Shown here piece by piece: positions 1 to 9,343 of a stretch of 64,000 nt of DNA. The stretch comes from CAILHX01 sp046155285 (GTDB taxonomy: Bacteria > Pseudomonadota > Gammaproteobacteria > Burkholderiales > Methylophilaceae), in the NCBI GenBank assembly GCA_046155285.1, contig JBJXEA010000017.1, positions 124,001 to 188,000 of the forward strand, written 5' to 3'. Both the position numbers and the translations under genes were made by a program. Below the pieces are notes generated by a model. It searched no databases. It worked only from the letters and a program-made list of their open reading frames with translations, and was not told the origin of the DNA. The stretch's first letter is position 1. Each line of letters opens with the position of its first letter.

Positions 1-413
1 GCGTTGACCAGCGGCATGGCGATGTCACGCGGATTATCCACCGCGTGCTGCACCGCCGTTTTGGTGATTTCATTAAATACAACACGCTTTAGCGTCTTGC
101 CCTTAAGCAGTTTTTTGGCTTGCAAAATCTCGGCGATGTGCCACGCGATAGCCTCCCCTTCACGATCCGGGTCAGTCGCCAGCAGAATGTCATCGGCTAG
201 TTTTACTGCTTTTGAAATAGCATCCACATGCTTGGCGTTGCGGTCTATCACCTCGTACTGCATGGTGTAGCCGTTCTCGGTATCCACCGCGCCGTTCTTC
301 GGAATCAAGTCGCGCACATGGCCGTAGGAAGCCAGCACCGTGAAGTCGTTGCCCAAGTATTTGTGCAAGGTTTTGGCCTTGGAGGGCGATTCAACGATGA
401 GCAGTTTGGACAT
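1..413 (-). CDS. topA: DNA topoisomerase I, N-terminal part (runs off the window)
   Basis: Only the first ~137 residues are present; the gene continues past position 1. Type IA topoisomerase I relaxes negative supercoils by cutting and passing one strand. The start MSKLLIVESPSKAKTL is the classic beginning of the Toprim fold, with the catalytic Glu in VES, and the acidic Toprim motif follows as LLATDPDREGEAIAWH. The ATG at 413 is the natural start for this family. The catalytic Tyr and zinc fingers lie outside the window. The ~100 bases upstream, before the eut operon end, show no gene. Confidence 0.95.
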   Translation of the reverse strand, partial: MSKLLIVESPSKAKTLHKYLGNDFTVLASYGHVRDLIPKNGAVDTENGYTMQYEVIDRNAKHVDAISKAVKLADDILLATDPDREGEAIAWHIAEILQAKKLLKGKTLKRVVFNEITKTAVQHAVDNPRDIAMPLVN

Positions 414-518
414 GGAGAGTGGCGAGTTAAAGTTAAGGTGCGGCAGATAATAAGAGTAAATGGGGGAATAGGGCAAGAACTGTCAACAATTAGGGACTTT
501 TAAGAAGTCCGAAATATG

Positions 519-2669
519 TCAGGCTAGCACATTAAGCAAACCCTCCAGCCGATTCCCCGCCGCTTGATGATGCAATATGGTGCGCACCTTTTCCACAATC
601 ACGCTGCCGCCTTCTATTGGCGGCAACCCACCTTGATAAATGTTGGAAATTACGGTGTATTCGTAAGTATCGTTAGGCAGTCGATAGGCAAGGTAGGCCG
701 ACATGCTACGCGAGGCCAATGCATCGCCGCCGGGACGTTCGCCGATCAGCGTAATGACAACGCTTGGCTGTAGTGCATCGCCTACGGATTCGCTGAGTTT
801 CACACGTCCATAGGGCGCTAAAATCGGCTGGCCTACGCTGATGTTGTGGCCTGCGAGGCCGTCCAGCAGCACGGGTAGCAGGTCGGGAATGTTGTGGTGT
901 ATAGCTTCTGCGCTTAAGCCGTCGGAAATGAGGATTTGCACGGTGAATGGCTCTGGGCTTAGTCCACGCAGCGCGACTTCGGCTAGACGACTGCCGAGTT
1001 CTGGGTCGCTTAGATGCTCGTTTCTGCTCATGGCGGCGGTGTGCAATTCACGCAAAGCAATGCCGCCTATTTCTGCCGGGCGTAAGTCGGCATAAATCGC
1101 CTCGCGCCCAATCGCTTGGTTGGATTTCATGGTGCGCGAAACTCGATTCGACGGCCTCGGCCCAGCGTTGTCAAAGCCATAAATCGCGGGGACGGATTCT
1201 TGCAGGCGCTGAAATTCGCTATCCGAATTACAAAAAATTCTGGGGTTGCCCCAGTTTTTGCCGCGCTGCACTTGTCCATGTTCATCCTGCTCAAAAATGC
1301 CGCGTGAGATTGCCCAAGCGAGGAATTCCGGCGCGGGTTTCAAGTCGTAGATTTCTCGTAGCGTTTGGTCGTCATGCCCGCTGGTATCAAAATACGCCAG
1401 CATTCTATCCGTACCCAAATACACGTCCATAAAGAAGTTAGCGCCCGCCGCGGTGAGGAGCTCAGTCGCCATTTGCTGGCCTTCCAGCGTGACTTGCGAA
1501 TGTAGCGTGTAGCAAGGCGCCATGCCCATCGGCAGCCCCATCATCTTGCCCATGAAGTGATCTTGCAGGCAGGAATAAATCATTTCATGGTTGTCGAGAT
1601 GCGTTTCCGGCCCGATAAAGCCGGTGACGTTGTTGACCATAAACGGCGAATAGCGCCGCGCCAGGCCGTAGCAGAGCGCCTCGGTGGTCGCCATGTCTAT
1701 GCCTTCATGTTTGCCATAGGTGAGTTCGCTGCCTTGGCCGGTTTCAAAATACATAAAATTTTCAGCTTCAGCACCCAACGCGCCTTGCGCTTGCATGGTG
1801 AGAAAAGCGTGGTCTAGCAGCTCAACCGTCACGTCAAATTCGTCGGTGAGCGTGCGTTCTGTGCCAGCTAGGCTTTGGAACATGATTTCCACCGGAGCGC
1901 CATCTGCCAAGCACGCCAACTGGGTTTTGATGTGCGACAACACGCAAATTTGCGTAGGCGCACCGGTATCGCGGCGGATTTTGTCGAGATGATGCAGCGT
2001 GGCGCTGATATTGGCGACGGTATCAATCGCCGGATTGAGTCCCAAAATCGCGTCGCCGGAACCCATGCTCAAGCCCGTGTACATCAGCATGGTGATACCA
2101 CTTAAGTTGTCGGTGGGATGGTTAGGCTGTAGGCGTGACGACAAAGTGCCAAGTAAGCCCACAGCCGTGCGGGCGTTACCTGCAGCGCCGATTTTGAGTT
2201 TTTTGGCAAGGAAAACCAGTTCGTGAATGTCGAGCAATTTGGTCAATGCCGCCACCATCACACCAGTCAGCGCAGTGCCGACTTGGCGAACACGCTCACC
2301 TTTGGCTCGGAGCAGATGGTCTTTGAGTTCGCCCAAAGTTAAACCTGCAATCCCGGCAAATACCGCGTGGTCAATGTCGTAATTAACGCGCATCACGCTA
2401 TCCATCAAACCTTGATTGGTGGTGAGCGGATTGTCAAACAGGTGCTGCAAAGTAAAGCTGGAAAGCACTGCCCGTGCCGCTTCCCGCATCACTTCATCGC
2501 CTGCCGCCAATCCTGCTTTGCGATCGCCCGCTTTGCTGATGTCGGCAGCACCTAACACGTGTTTTAGGTCACGGAAAGTGCATGAACGGTCGTGCAAACG
2601 AATGCTATAGGGAGTTACCGCTTTGGGCTTTGGTAGCCTAATTTGGCTTAAGTCTGAAAGTGATTTCAT
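519..2669 (-). CDS. eutBC: Ethanolamine ammonia-lyase, fused large and small subunits (EutB-EutC)
   Basis: Adenosylcobalamin-dependent lyase that splits ethanolamine into acetaldehyde and ammonia. A single 716-residue frame holds both subunits. Residues ~1-455 are EutB, with GSGDAILGLNPAIDT, FETGQGSELTYGKHEG and MVNNVTGFIGPETH. Residues ~475-716 are EutC, with TVQILISDGLSAEAI and LIGERPGGDALASRSMSAYL. The two are normally separate genes of roughly 450 and 250-300 codons, so this is a fusion with a short linker and essentially no loss of either part. A good AGGAGA site precedes the ATG. It lies 15 bp after eutA and is last in a permease-eutA-eutBC operon with no shell genes, so ethanolamine probably serves as a nitrogen (or carbon) source in the free cytosol. 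Confidence 0.93.
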   Translation of the reverse strand: MKSLSDLSQIRLPKPKAVTPYSIRLHDRSCTFRDLKHVLGAADISKAGDRKAGLAAGDEVMREAARAVLSSFTLQHLFDNPLTTNQGLMDSVMRVNYDIDHAVFAGIAGLTLGELKDHLLRAKGERVRQVGTALTGVMVAALTKLLDIHELVFLAKKLKIGAAGNARTAVGLLGTLSSRLQPNHPTDNLSGITMLMYTGLSMGSGDAILGLNPAIDTVANISATLHHLDKIRRDTGAPTQICVLSHIKTQLACLADGAPVEIMFQSLAGTERTLTDEFDVTVELLDHAFLTMQAQGALGAEAENFMYFETGQGSELTYGKHEGIDMATTEALCYGLARRYSPFMVNNVTGFIGPETHLDNHEMIYSCLQDHFMGKMMGLPMGMAPCYTLHSQVTLEGQQMATELLTAAGANFFMDVYLGTDRMLAYFDTSGHDDQTLREIYDLKPAPEFLAWAISRGIFEQDEHGQVQRGKNWGNPRIFCNSDSEFQRLQESVPAIYGFDNAGPRPSNRVSRTMKSNQAIGREAIYADLRPAEIGGIALRELHTAAMSRNEHLSDPELGSRLAEVALRGLSPEPFTVQILISDGLSAEAIHHNIPDLLPVLLDGLAGHNISVGQPILAPYGRVKLSESVGDALQPSVVITLIGERPGGDALASRSMSAYLAYRLPNDTYEYTVISNIYQGGLPPIEGGSVIVEKVRTILHHQAAGNRLEGLLNVLA

Positions 2670-2684
2670 GGCGTTCTCCTGTGT

Positions 2685-4112
2685 CTAATGCAGTCCAAAA
2701 AACGAAATCGGCACGATTTGCTGATGCACACCGCCAATGTTAACAAAATGCGCGTCTCGAATAGGGATTTCGTCTATCACCAGCAGGTTAAAGCCGGATT
2801 TTGTCCAGTTTGTGGCGTAATTTCCCAGCGCTTTGCCGATGTTGCTTTCAACCAGAATCACCAACGGTTGATGTACTGGATAAGCCCATGCTGCAAGGCT
2901 TTGCGCGATGTTGTACGCAATGCTGCGAATGTCGCTCAGCTGGCTGACATCGCCCGTAATTTGAATACACGCACCCTGTTCGCGGTGTACCGCTAATCCC
3001 AGCGCGGCTTGCCAGGCAGCTAATGAGGCATTGGCCGGCAGTTTGCTGACAATGGGCAAATCGCGTAATGGCAAGCATTCTGGCTTGGGCAAAAACAACG
3101 TGGTGCCGGAGATTTCTGTGCTGTGCAGGGTGAGCCCATACACTGTGGCGCGACCGCGATTTTCTGGGACGAAATCGCGCAAGTCACGGCTGAGTATGGG
3201 TGAGGCGGCAATCGCCCGTGTTAAAACTATGCCAAAATCACCGTAAAACGTGGTGCTGGGGAGCGTTTCTCCTGCAGCATGCTGATACAGCAACTCGCCC
3301 ACGCCGCCGGAGAAAGTGATTTTGGGTATGGGCAAGTCTGGCGCAGACTGGTAAGCCACTTGCTCAAGCTGTTGACCGATTGTTGAACTAAAAAATGTCG
3401 CATCGCCCAGTGCTACGGCCTCTAGCGCCCGACAGTAATAATCCATTATTTGCTGACATTGCTTGGGCGCTAAGGTATCACCAAGGCTTACATCAATGCC
3501 AAGTTCCAACAACAACGCTCGCCCATAGTCAGACATAGCAATGAGCTGATACCCACCCGGCACAAACTGAAAATGCCGTGCGCCTATGAAATAACACGCG
3601 GTTTGCAGCACGTTGCCGCATCGCCCCAGCGCCACATTGGTGGTGCCGCCACCGATGTCAAAGTTGATGATGGGTGTATTTTGATGATGGCGACTTAGCG
3701 CCGAGCAACTACCCATAAACGCTAACCACGATTCCAGACGCGGATCTTCAGCGGTAGCGATGACGGTTTCGCCCACCAACTCGCGTACTAGCTTGGTAAT
3801 CGCCGCTGCGTTGTGGCTTTGGGCTGCTAAGCCAGTAATGATGCTGCCGCCTGCGAATATAGTGCCTAAGCCGCTTTCAGCAAGCCATTGCCTCATCAAT
3901 GCGGCAATTGCCACCTCATCAATGTTGCCTTGAATGAACGGGGTAAAAACGGGAGTGGATTTGAACATTACGTGCGGCGTGCCGAATTCCATACGGCCAG
4001 TGATGCAGTTGCTGGTGACGCTCGCTTCAGCCACCAAGGCCGAGCTAGTGGTAGAGCCAAAATCTAGCCCCAATAACTTGACGCGCTGATTGGGTTTTGG
4101 GGTATCCATCAT
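2685..4112 (-). CDS. eutA: Ethanolamine ammonia-lyase reactivating factor EutA
   Basis: ASKHA-fold ATPase that exchanges damaged cobalamin in ethanolamine ammonia-lyase for fresh cofactor. The phosphate-1 loop appears near the N-terminus as LLGLDFGSTTSSALVAEA and the phosphate-2 region as NFDIGGGTTNVALG; near the C-terminus lies QPLVILVESNIGKALGN. The length of 475 is normal for the family. Two consecutive ATG codons begin the frame. They lie only a few bases from a strong hairpin (4118-4148), and no clear Shine-Dalgarno is visible, so translation may depend on the upstream structure. It sits between the permease and the EutBC fusion on the same strand. Confidence 0.93.
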   Translation of the reverse strand: MMDTPKPNQRVKLLGLDFGSTTSSALVAEASVTSNCITGRMEFGTPHVMFKSTPVFTPFIQGNIDEVAIAALMRQWLAESGLGTIFAGGSIITGLAAQSHNAAAITKLVRELVGETVIATAEDPRLESWLAFMGSCSALSRHHQNTPIINFDIGGGTTNVALGRCGNVLQTACYFIGARHFQFVPGGYQLIAMSDYGRALLLELGIDVSLGDTLAPKQCQQIMDYYCRALEAVALGDATFFSSTIGQQLEQVAYQSAPDLPIPKITFSGGVGELLYQHAAGETLPSTTFYGDFGIVLTRAIAASPILSRDLRDFVPENRGRATVYGLTLHSTEISGTTLFLPKPECLPLRDLPIVSKLPANASLAAWQAALGLAVHREQGACIQITGDVSQLSDIRSIAYNIAQSLAAWAYPVHQPLVILVESNIGKALGNYATNWTKSGFNLLVIDEIPIRDAHFVNIGGVHQQIVPISFFGLH

Positions 4113-4117
4113 GAAAA

Positions 4118-4148
4118 ACGCTCATGAGGTATTGCACCTCATGAGCGT
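4118..4148 (-). terminator. Hairpin with U-run between the permease gene and eutA
   Basis: On the minus strand a perfect 13-bp inverted repeat (ACGCTCATGAGGT, five-base loop, ACCTCATGAGCGT) is followed at once by five T residues, the form of an intrinsic terminator. It lies after the permease stop and ends about five bases before the eutA start. It could end most permease transcripts or act as an attenuator limiting eutA-eutBC expression. Only the structure is seen. Confidence 0.7.
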
Positions 4149-4165
4149 GTCTCTATAAAAACTTT

Positions 4166-5641
4166 TTAATCCTTAGGTGCAGGTGGGCCTTTGAAGCGTT
4201 TGGATTCACCCAACACGAACCAGAATATTGCCATCACCAACAGCATAGCGATGGTGACGTACAGCACTTTCTCGTTAGGTGGTTGCACCCCAACTACGAC
4301 CAAGAAGCCACCGCCAGTGACCGCTAAAACGCCGATCAGTTTGGACATGCCGCCTAGGTCGAACGGGCCTTTATGCTTCCAAGTTTTGCCTTCTGCCAAG
4401 ATGCCGGCCGCGACTGGCATGATGTAGGAGATGTAGAGGAACACAGCGCAACCCACCGCCAACACACTAAACGCTGCCGCATAAAGCGTAGCGGCAACAG
4501 CCAAAACAGCCGAAGTCCACACCGCCGCAACCGGCGTTTTTAAGGTGGCATCAACGCTACGCAACATGCCTGAAGCTGGCAAACCGCCATCACGCGCAAA
4601 GGCATACATCATGCGTGATGTTGAGGTTAAGCAAGCCAAACCGCACAAGTAGTTGACTAAGAAAATCGCCAAGCCTAATACCAGTTGCAGTGTGGCTGGT
4701 AATGTTTTCAACAACTCAGCAAAGAAGCCAAAGCCTTGCTTAACGCCTGTCGGAACGTCTGGCAACACCAACACAAAAGTGCAGATTAAGATGTAGCCAA
4801 AAATAACCGAGTAAATCACAGAACTGACGATACCTTTTGGCACGGTTTTGGCTGCGTCGCGCGTTTCTTCAGAAGTGTGCGCAGACGCGTCAAAGCCGGT
4901 GATGGTGTAAACCGCCAGCAACAATCCCAACAAAAATGGAAATACCATGCCTTCTGACTTTGGCCATGGGCTGCCTTCAGCACCGGTGTAGTTGGTGAAG
5001 GTAAACAGGCGTGAGAATTCCAAATCACCTTGATGATAAGCCAACAAAGACAGCACCAGCACCACCGTAATGGCAAAAATCAGATAACCAGAAATGTCGG
5101 TGATTTTGGTGGTGAATTTAGGAAAGCGATAAATCAATATCGCCTGCGAGATGGTGAACAGTGCAATGTAGAAAATTTGATGCGAATAACCAAAGCCTGA
5201 TACATCAACTCCCAACAGAGGAAGCGCTAAGCCCTTGAAGAAGAAGTCATAAACACCGAAATTAACCGAGGCCACCACAAAAATCAAGCCCAGCAGATTA
5301 AACCAAGCGGTACACCATCCAAAGCCTTTACCGCCCAGAATAGAACCCCAGTGATACAGGCCGCCAGCCGTTGGGTAGGCAGATGAAATTTGCGCCATCG
5401 CCAATGCCACAATGGCTGCAAATACCCCGCCAACCAACCAACCGATACCGATAGAGGCGCCACCAGCCCCGCCTAATGCCAACGGAAACGCACTAATCCC
5501 GCCCGCTAAAATACAAATAATGGAAAATGAAATGGCAAAATTGGAAAAACCGCCCATGTGCCTATGCAGTTCTTGCTCGTAGCCCATTTTTTTAAGTTCT
5601 GCTTCATCCGATGTTGATGCTGACTGATTTGCTTTACTCAT
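4166..5641 (-). CDS. APC-superfamily permease, probably ethanolamine uptake
   Basis: 491-residue integral membrane protein with about 12 hydrophobic segments. The N-terminal consensus GYEQELHRHMGGFSNFAISFSIICI followed by Gly/Ala-rich helices and YPTAGGLYHWGSILGG is typical of amino-acid/amine permeases of the APC superfamily. Position as first gene of the eut operon suggests ethanolamine or a related amine as substrate; the sequence alone does not distinguish this from GABA/choline-type permeases of the same group. An AAGGGGA site precedes the ATG. The promoter probably lies in the 177 bp upstream; no sigma-54 site or cobalamin riboswitch was recognised there. Confidence 0.85.
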   Translation of the reverse strand: MSKANQSASTSDEAELKKMGYEQELHRHMGGFSNFAISFSIICILAGGISAFPLALGGAGGASIGIGWLVGGVFAAIVALAMAQISSAYPTAGGLYHWGSILGGKGFGWCTAWFNLLGLIFVVASVNFGVYDFFFKGLALPLLGVDVSGFGYSHQIFYIALFTISQAILIYRFPKFTTKITDISGYLIFAITVVLVLSLLAYHQGDLEFSRLFTFTNYTGAEGSPWPKSEGMVFPFLLGLLLAVYTITGFDASAHTSEETRDAAKTVPKGIVSSVIYSVIFGYILICTFVLVLPDVPTGVKQGFGFFAELLKTLPATLQLVLGLAIFLVNYLCGLACLTSTSRMMYAFARDGGLPASGMLRSVDATLKTPVAAVWTSAVLAVAATLYAAAFSVLAVGCAVFLYISYIMPVAAGILAEGKTWKHKGPFDLGGMSKLIGVLAVTGGGFLVVVGVQPPNEKVLYVTIAMLLVMAIFWFVLGESKRFKGPPAPKD

Positions 5642-5818
5642 GTTGTGTCCCCTTTTTCATTTCATAACTCCTTTAAGTGAATAGATTAAACAGTAACTGC
5701 GTGCTCCTCAAAAATTATGGTTCTAAAAAATGTGAAATATTACCAGCTTCATTGTTGTGTAAAGCGCACTAAATTACAAGTCAAATTCCGTCAAATAGTA
5801 TTCAAAATGCGGACATTC

Positions 5819-6496
5819 TTAAAGCTCCAGCGGCATCTGTATTAGTTGACGAGCCATCGCCACCGTCACTGGCTTCTTAGCCGTCAGCGACCATTCATCC
5901 AGCGCATCCAGGGTTGCCATTAGCGTGGGCAAATCGCGGCGCAGGTGGCGCAAACAATATTCCACCACGTCCTCTGGCAGTTTCATGCCGCGCTCTTGCG
6001 CGTGTTTGTTCAGTGCTAGGGATTTTTCTGCGTCGGACAAACTCACGACTTGATACACCAAGCCCCAAGCCAAGCGGGTTCTGAGGTCGTCACGTAAGTT
6101 CAACTGCGCCGGAGCGACTGGTACGGCAGTGATGAGCGTTTTGCCTTGTTCACGGCAGCGATTGAACAGGTTGAAAAGCGCGATTTGGGTGTTGTCGTCC
6201 AGATTCTGCACATTATCCAGCGCGACTAGATCGTGTTCTAGCGGATTGATTGCTTCGGTCGATGGCGCATCCAAGTAGATAGCGCCTATCCCCCGCTCCG
6301 CCGCAAGACTTGTCACCGCACGCAACAAATGGCTTTTGCCGCTGCCTGCCTCGCCCCACAAAGTCAACGAGCGTTGGCCTTCATGATTTTCTATTAGCGT
6401 GCGTAGCGCCTTGACCAGCTCGGCATTGCTGCCGACACAAAAATTTTCCAGCGTAGGGATTGGCGCTGGCTGAATGTCGAGTAGTAGCTGTTTCAA
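5819..6496 (-). CDS. hda: DnaA regulatory inactivator Hda
   Basis: AAA+ protein related to DnaA domain III. Bound to the beta clamp, it stimulates hydrolysis of DnaA-ATP after initiation. The N-terminal MKQLLLDI carries the clamp-binding QL-x-L motif. Walker A is WGEAGSGKSHLLRA, Walker B is DLVALDNVQNL, and an arginine-rich sensor region occurs as RDDLRTRLAWGL. The 225-residue length fits Hda and is too short for DnaA. Its ATG overlaps the stop of the upstream permease by four bases (ATGA), so the two are translationally coupled, an arrangement common in betaproteobacteria. Confidence 0.92.
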   Translation of the reverse strand: MKQLLLDIQPAPIPTLENFCVGSNAELVKALRTLIENHEGQRSLTLWGEAGSGKSHLLRAVTSLAAERGIGAIYLDAPSTEAINPLEHDLVALDNVQNLDDNTQIALFNLFNRCREQGKTLITAVPVAPAQLNLRDDLRTRLAWGLVYQVVSLSDAEKSLALNKHAQERGMKLPEDVVEYCLRHLRRDLPTLMATLDALDEWSLTAKKPVTVAMARQLIQMPLEL

Positions 6497-7560
6497 CGGT
6501 TATAAAGTTCGCTGGCGAGGTAATGATTTTTCAAGTGACGGAAGCCGACCAGCAAGGCGGCACTGGCAGGTAGTGCCAACAACACACCAAAGAAGCCGAA
6601 TAATTGGCCGAAGGCAAGCAGGGCGAAGATGACCGCCACCGGATGCAAACCAATACGCTCGCCCACCAGCCAAGGCGTAACCAGCATGCCTTCCAGCGCT
6701 TGGCCGATGCCGAATGCCAGCAGCACTGGCACGATTTCACCTATGCTTTGAAACTGTATCAGCGCGGCCAGCGTCGCAAAGCTCAATCCCACCGCCATGC
6801 CCAAATAGGGTATGAACACTAGCAAACCGGTGACAAGGCCGATTGGCAGGGCAAACTGCAATCCGGCGAAGTGCAGGGCGATGACGTAGTAGGCCGACAT
6901 TAGCAACATGACAGAAATCTGGCCGCGTAAAAATTCGGAAAGCACACTATCCACTTCTTGCGCGATGGTGAGCGTTTTTGCATGCCAGCGGCGTGGGATA
7001 AGCTTTTCAATCCGCGCCAATAGGTCGTCCCAATCACGCAACACATAGAAAAATACCACAGGCACTAATAGCAAGTTAATCAATATCGCAATCAACGCCA
7101 ACCCACCGGATTTCAGCGAGGGCAACAGTTTTTCGGCCAAGCTGCCAGCACTTTTTATATGCGTCATCAAATAGGTCTTAATCTGCTCCGTATCCAGCGC
7201 GGCATCCACGCCAAAATTGTTCTGCAACCAAGGCAGCGCGTGGAGTTTGAACCAGTCAATGATGGTGGGAAGACGCTCCACAAAAGCACGGGTTTCATGT
7301 TGCACCAAAGGTGTCAAAATCAGCACTAGTGCGGTTATCACGGCGACTAATAACAGCAGCGCAATCAACACACCAAATCCACGCGGCACACGCCGTGCTT
7401 CCAACTTGTCCACTAAAGGATCGCACACATAAGCCAGCATCACGGCAAGCAGAAACGGCGTGAGTATCGGGCTTAACCGCCATAGCACCCACAAACCAGC
7501 CGCGGCAAGCAGCAGATGAATGAGTTGAGGCTGTTCTGGTTGAGTTTGTTTCGCTACCAT
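6493..7560 (-). CDS. AI-2E/PerM-family membrane transporter
   Basis: 355-residue polytopic protein of the AI-2E transporter (PerM/TqsA) family, whose substrates are mostly unknown. Hydrophobic segments near residues 10-65 and a cluster from ~150 to 340 flank a soluble loop (TRAFVERLPTIIDWFKLH). The C-terminal FGFFGVLLALPASAALLVG resembles the conserved end of the family. It is divergent from purM with 70-80 bp between, and first gene of the pair with hda. The family assignment is firm; the transported compound cannot be told. Confidence 0.85.
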   Translation of the reverse strand: MVAKQTQPEQPQLIHLLLAAAGLWVLWRLSPILTPFLLAVMLAYVCDPLVDKLEARRVPRGFGVLIALLLLVAVITALVLILTPLVQHETRAFVERLPTIIDWFKLHALPWLQNNFGVDAALDTEQIKTYLMTHIKSAGSLAEKLLPSLKSGGLALIAILINLLLVPVVFFYVLRDWDDLLARIEKLIPRRWHAKTLTIAQEVDSVLSEFLRGQISVMLLMSAYYVIALHFAGLQFALPIGLVTGLLVFIPYLGMAVGLSFATLAALIQFQSIGEIVPVLLAFGIGQALEGMLVTPWLVGERIGLHPVAVIFALLAFGQLFGFFGVLLALPASAALLVGFRHLKNHYLASELYNR

Positions 7561-7639
7561 CGTGGCGGTTTCGGGTAAAATTCGGGAAGTCAGTAATTTA
7601 TCCCGTCACACCTTTTAATACAAACTTTTAATGCAAGCC

Positions 7640-8683
7640 ATGACCACAACTAACAAACCCTCGATCAGTTACCGCGATGCCGGTGTAGACATGGAAGCCG
7701 GCGATGCGCTGGTGGAGGACATCAAGCCCTATGCCAAGCGCACCATGCGCCCCGAAGTGCTGGCCGGAATCGGCGGTTTTGGTTCGCTGTTTGAAGTACC
7801 AAAAAAATTCAAACATCCGGTGCTGGTGTCCGGCACCGATGGCGTGGGGACTAAGCTGAAACTAGCGTTCGAGCTCAACAAGCACGACACCGTGGGCATA
7901 GATTTGGTGGCAATGAGCGTCAATGACATCTTGGTACAAGGTGCCGAGCCGCTATTTTTTCTGGATTATTTTGCCTGCGGCAAGCTGGAAGTCGGCACTG
8001 CGTCAGAAGTAATTAAGGGCATTGCTTTAGGCTGCGAACAAGCCGGATGCGCTTTGGTGGGCGGCGAAACCGCCGAGATGCCGGGCATGTATCCTGCCGG
8101 AGAATACGATTTGGCGGGCTTCGCCGTAGGATGCGTAGAAAAACAAGACATCATCAACGGCTCCACCATTGCAGAAGGTGATGTGTTGCTGGGGCTAGCT
8201 TCCAGCGGTGCGCACTCCAATGGTTATTCTTTAATACGCAAACTGATTACGATGTCCGGCATCAATATGGATAGCGATTTTGGCGGCACGCCTTTCCGCG
8301 ATGTGGTCATGGCGTCCACACGCATTTATGTGAAGCCGCTGCTCAAGTTGCTGAACACAGTCAAGGTCAAAGGCATGGCACACATTACCGGTGGTGGCCT
8401 CACTGAAAACATCCCGCGCGTGCTGCCTGATGGCCTCACCGCTGAGTTGAAAAATGGTAGCTGGGAAATCCTGCCATTATTTAAATGGCTGCAAGCACAA
8501 GGAAACATTACCGACACCGAAATGTTCCGCACCTTCAACTGCGGCATCGGCATGGTGGTGATTGTCGCGGCGCAGGACGCCGAGACCGCCACCAAGCTGC
8601 TACAGGCAGAGGACGAGCAAGTGTCACGCATCGGCCATGTGCGCAAAAGCGCGGTCAACGAAGCGGCTACGGTGGTCGTTTAA
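7640..8683 (+). CDS. purM: Phosphoribosylformylglycinamidine cyclo-ligase
   Basis: AIR synthetase, fifth step of de novo purine synthesis, cyclising FGAM to AIR with ATP. Diagnostic stretches are SYRDAGVDMEAGDALV at the N-terminus, LVSGTDGVGTKLKLAFEL, VAMSVNDILVQGAEPLFF and GGETAEMPGMYPAGEYDLAG. The ATG at 7640 gives MTTTNKPSISYRDAG, matching usual PurM starts; an ATG three codons earlier (7631) is possible, and neither has a strong ribosome site. The length of 347 is normal. It reads directly into the DUF3108 gene five bases downstream. Confidence 0.96.
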   Translation: MTTTNKPSISYRDAGVDMEAGDALVEDIKPYAKRTMRPEVLAGIGGFGSLFEVPKKFKHPVLVSGTDGVGTKLKLAFELNKHDTVGIDLVAMSVNDILVQGAEPLFFLDYFACGKLEVGTASEVIKGIALGCEQAGCALVGGETAEMPGMYPAGEYDLAGFAVGCVEKQDIINGSTIAEGDVLLGLASSGAHSNGYSLIRKLITMSGINMDSDFGGTPFRDVVMASTRIYVKPLLKLLNTVKVKGMAHITGGGLTENIPRVLPDGLTAELKNGSWEILPLFKWLQAQGNITDTEMFRTFNCGIGMVVIVAAQDAETATKLLQAEDEQVSRIGHVRKSAVNEAATVVV

Positions 8684-8688
8684 GCGGC

Positions 8689-9342
8689 ATGAACAAGTTT
8701 CTTGGCCTGCTCTTTTTATGTCTTTCTGGTGTAGCGCTCGCTGCGCCTACCAAAATTACCGTGGTCTACGATGTCACGCGCAAAGGCCAACCCTTCGCCA
8801 CCGTCAATGAAACTTTCACCCAAAACGGCAAAAACTATCGCATTGAAAGCATCACCAGCGGCATAGGCGTTTACGCCCTGTTAGGCAAGCGCAAGCTAAC
8901 CAGCGAAGGTGAAATCAGCGCCAACGGCTTAGTTCCCAAGCATTTTGAGCAGCAACAAGGCGAAAAGAAAGGCGCGAGTGCCGACTTCGACTGGGCTGGC
9001 AACACACTCACCATGACCAACAAAGGCAAAACCAGCACCGCGCCGCTTGAAAATGGTACGCAAGACCTTGCCAGTTACGCCTATCAGTTCATGTTTCATC
9101 CGCCTTCCGGTGAGGAAATCACGCAAGCCGTCACTTCTGGTAAAAAGCTCCGCACTTACAAATACAAAATCACCAGCCAAGCAGAAACGCTGCATTTGGT
9201 GAATGTGAACAAAGGTGAAAACGGCGAAGAAAAAGAGCTGTGGCTAGCCACAGACAAGCACTTCATCCCAACTAAAATTATCATGTTCGATGACAATGGC
9301 GCGAAGATAGAGCAGGTACTCAGCAGCCTGACCTTAGAATAA
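8689..9342 (+). CDS. DUF3108 protein, exported
   Basis: 217 residues beginning MNKFLGLLFLCLSGVALAA, a clear Sec signal peptide with cleavage after an Ala-x-Ala-type site. The mature part is beta-rich and belongs to the DUF3108 family of periplasmic/envelope proteins of unknown function (GIGVYALLGKRKLTSEGEIS, ASYAYQFMFHPPSGEEI, ELWLATDKHFIPTKI). The start just after purM is chosen because it gives the signal peptide; a longer frame upstream overlaps purM and is not credible. A second, longer DUF3108 gene follows with one base between, so the two look like an ancient tandem duplication. Confidence 0.85.
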   Translation: MNKFLGLLFLCLSGVALAAPTKITVVYDVTRKGQPFATVNETFTQNGKNYRIESITSGIGVYALLGKRKLTSEGEISANGLVPKHFEQQQGEKKGASADFDWAGNTLTMTNKGKTSTAPLENGTQDLASYAYQFMFHPPSGEEITQAVTSGKKLRTYKYKITSQAETLHLVNVNKGENGEEKELWLATDKHFIPTKIIMFDDNGAKIEQVLSSLTLE

Positions 9343-9343
9343 A

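Noticed and set aside
1200..1300. Possible sequencing frameshift joining eutB and eutC
   Set aside because: The junction reads smoothly with a short linker and both domains are complete, so a natural fusion is more likely; still worth a read-level check.
5642..5818. Cobalamin riboswitch or sigma-54 promoter for the eut operon
   Set aside because: No B12-box-like sequence and no GG-N10-GC pattern recognised in the 177 bp before the permease gene.
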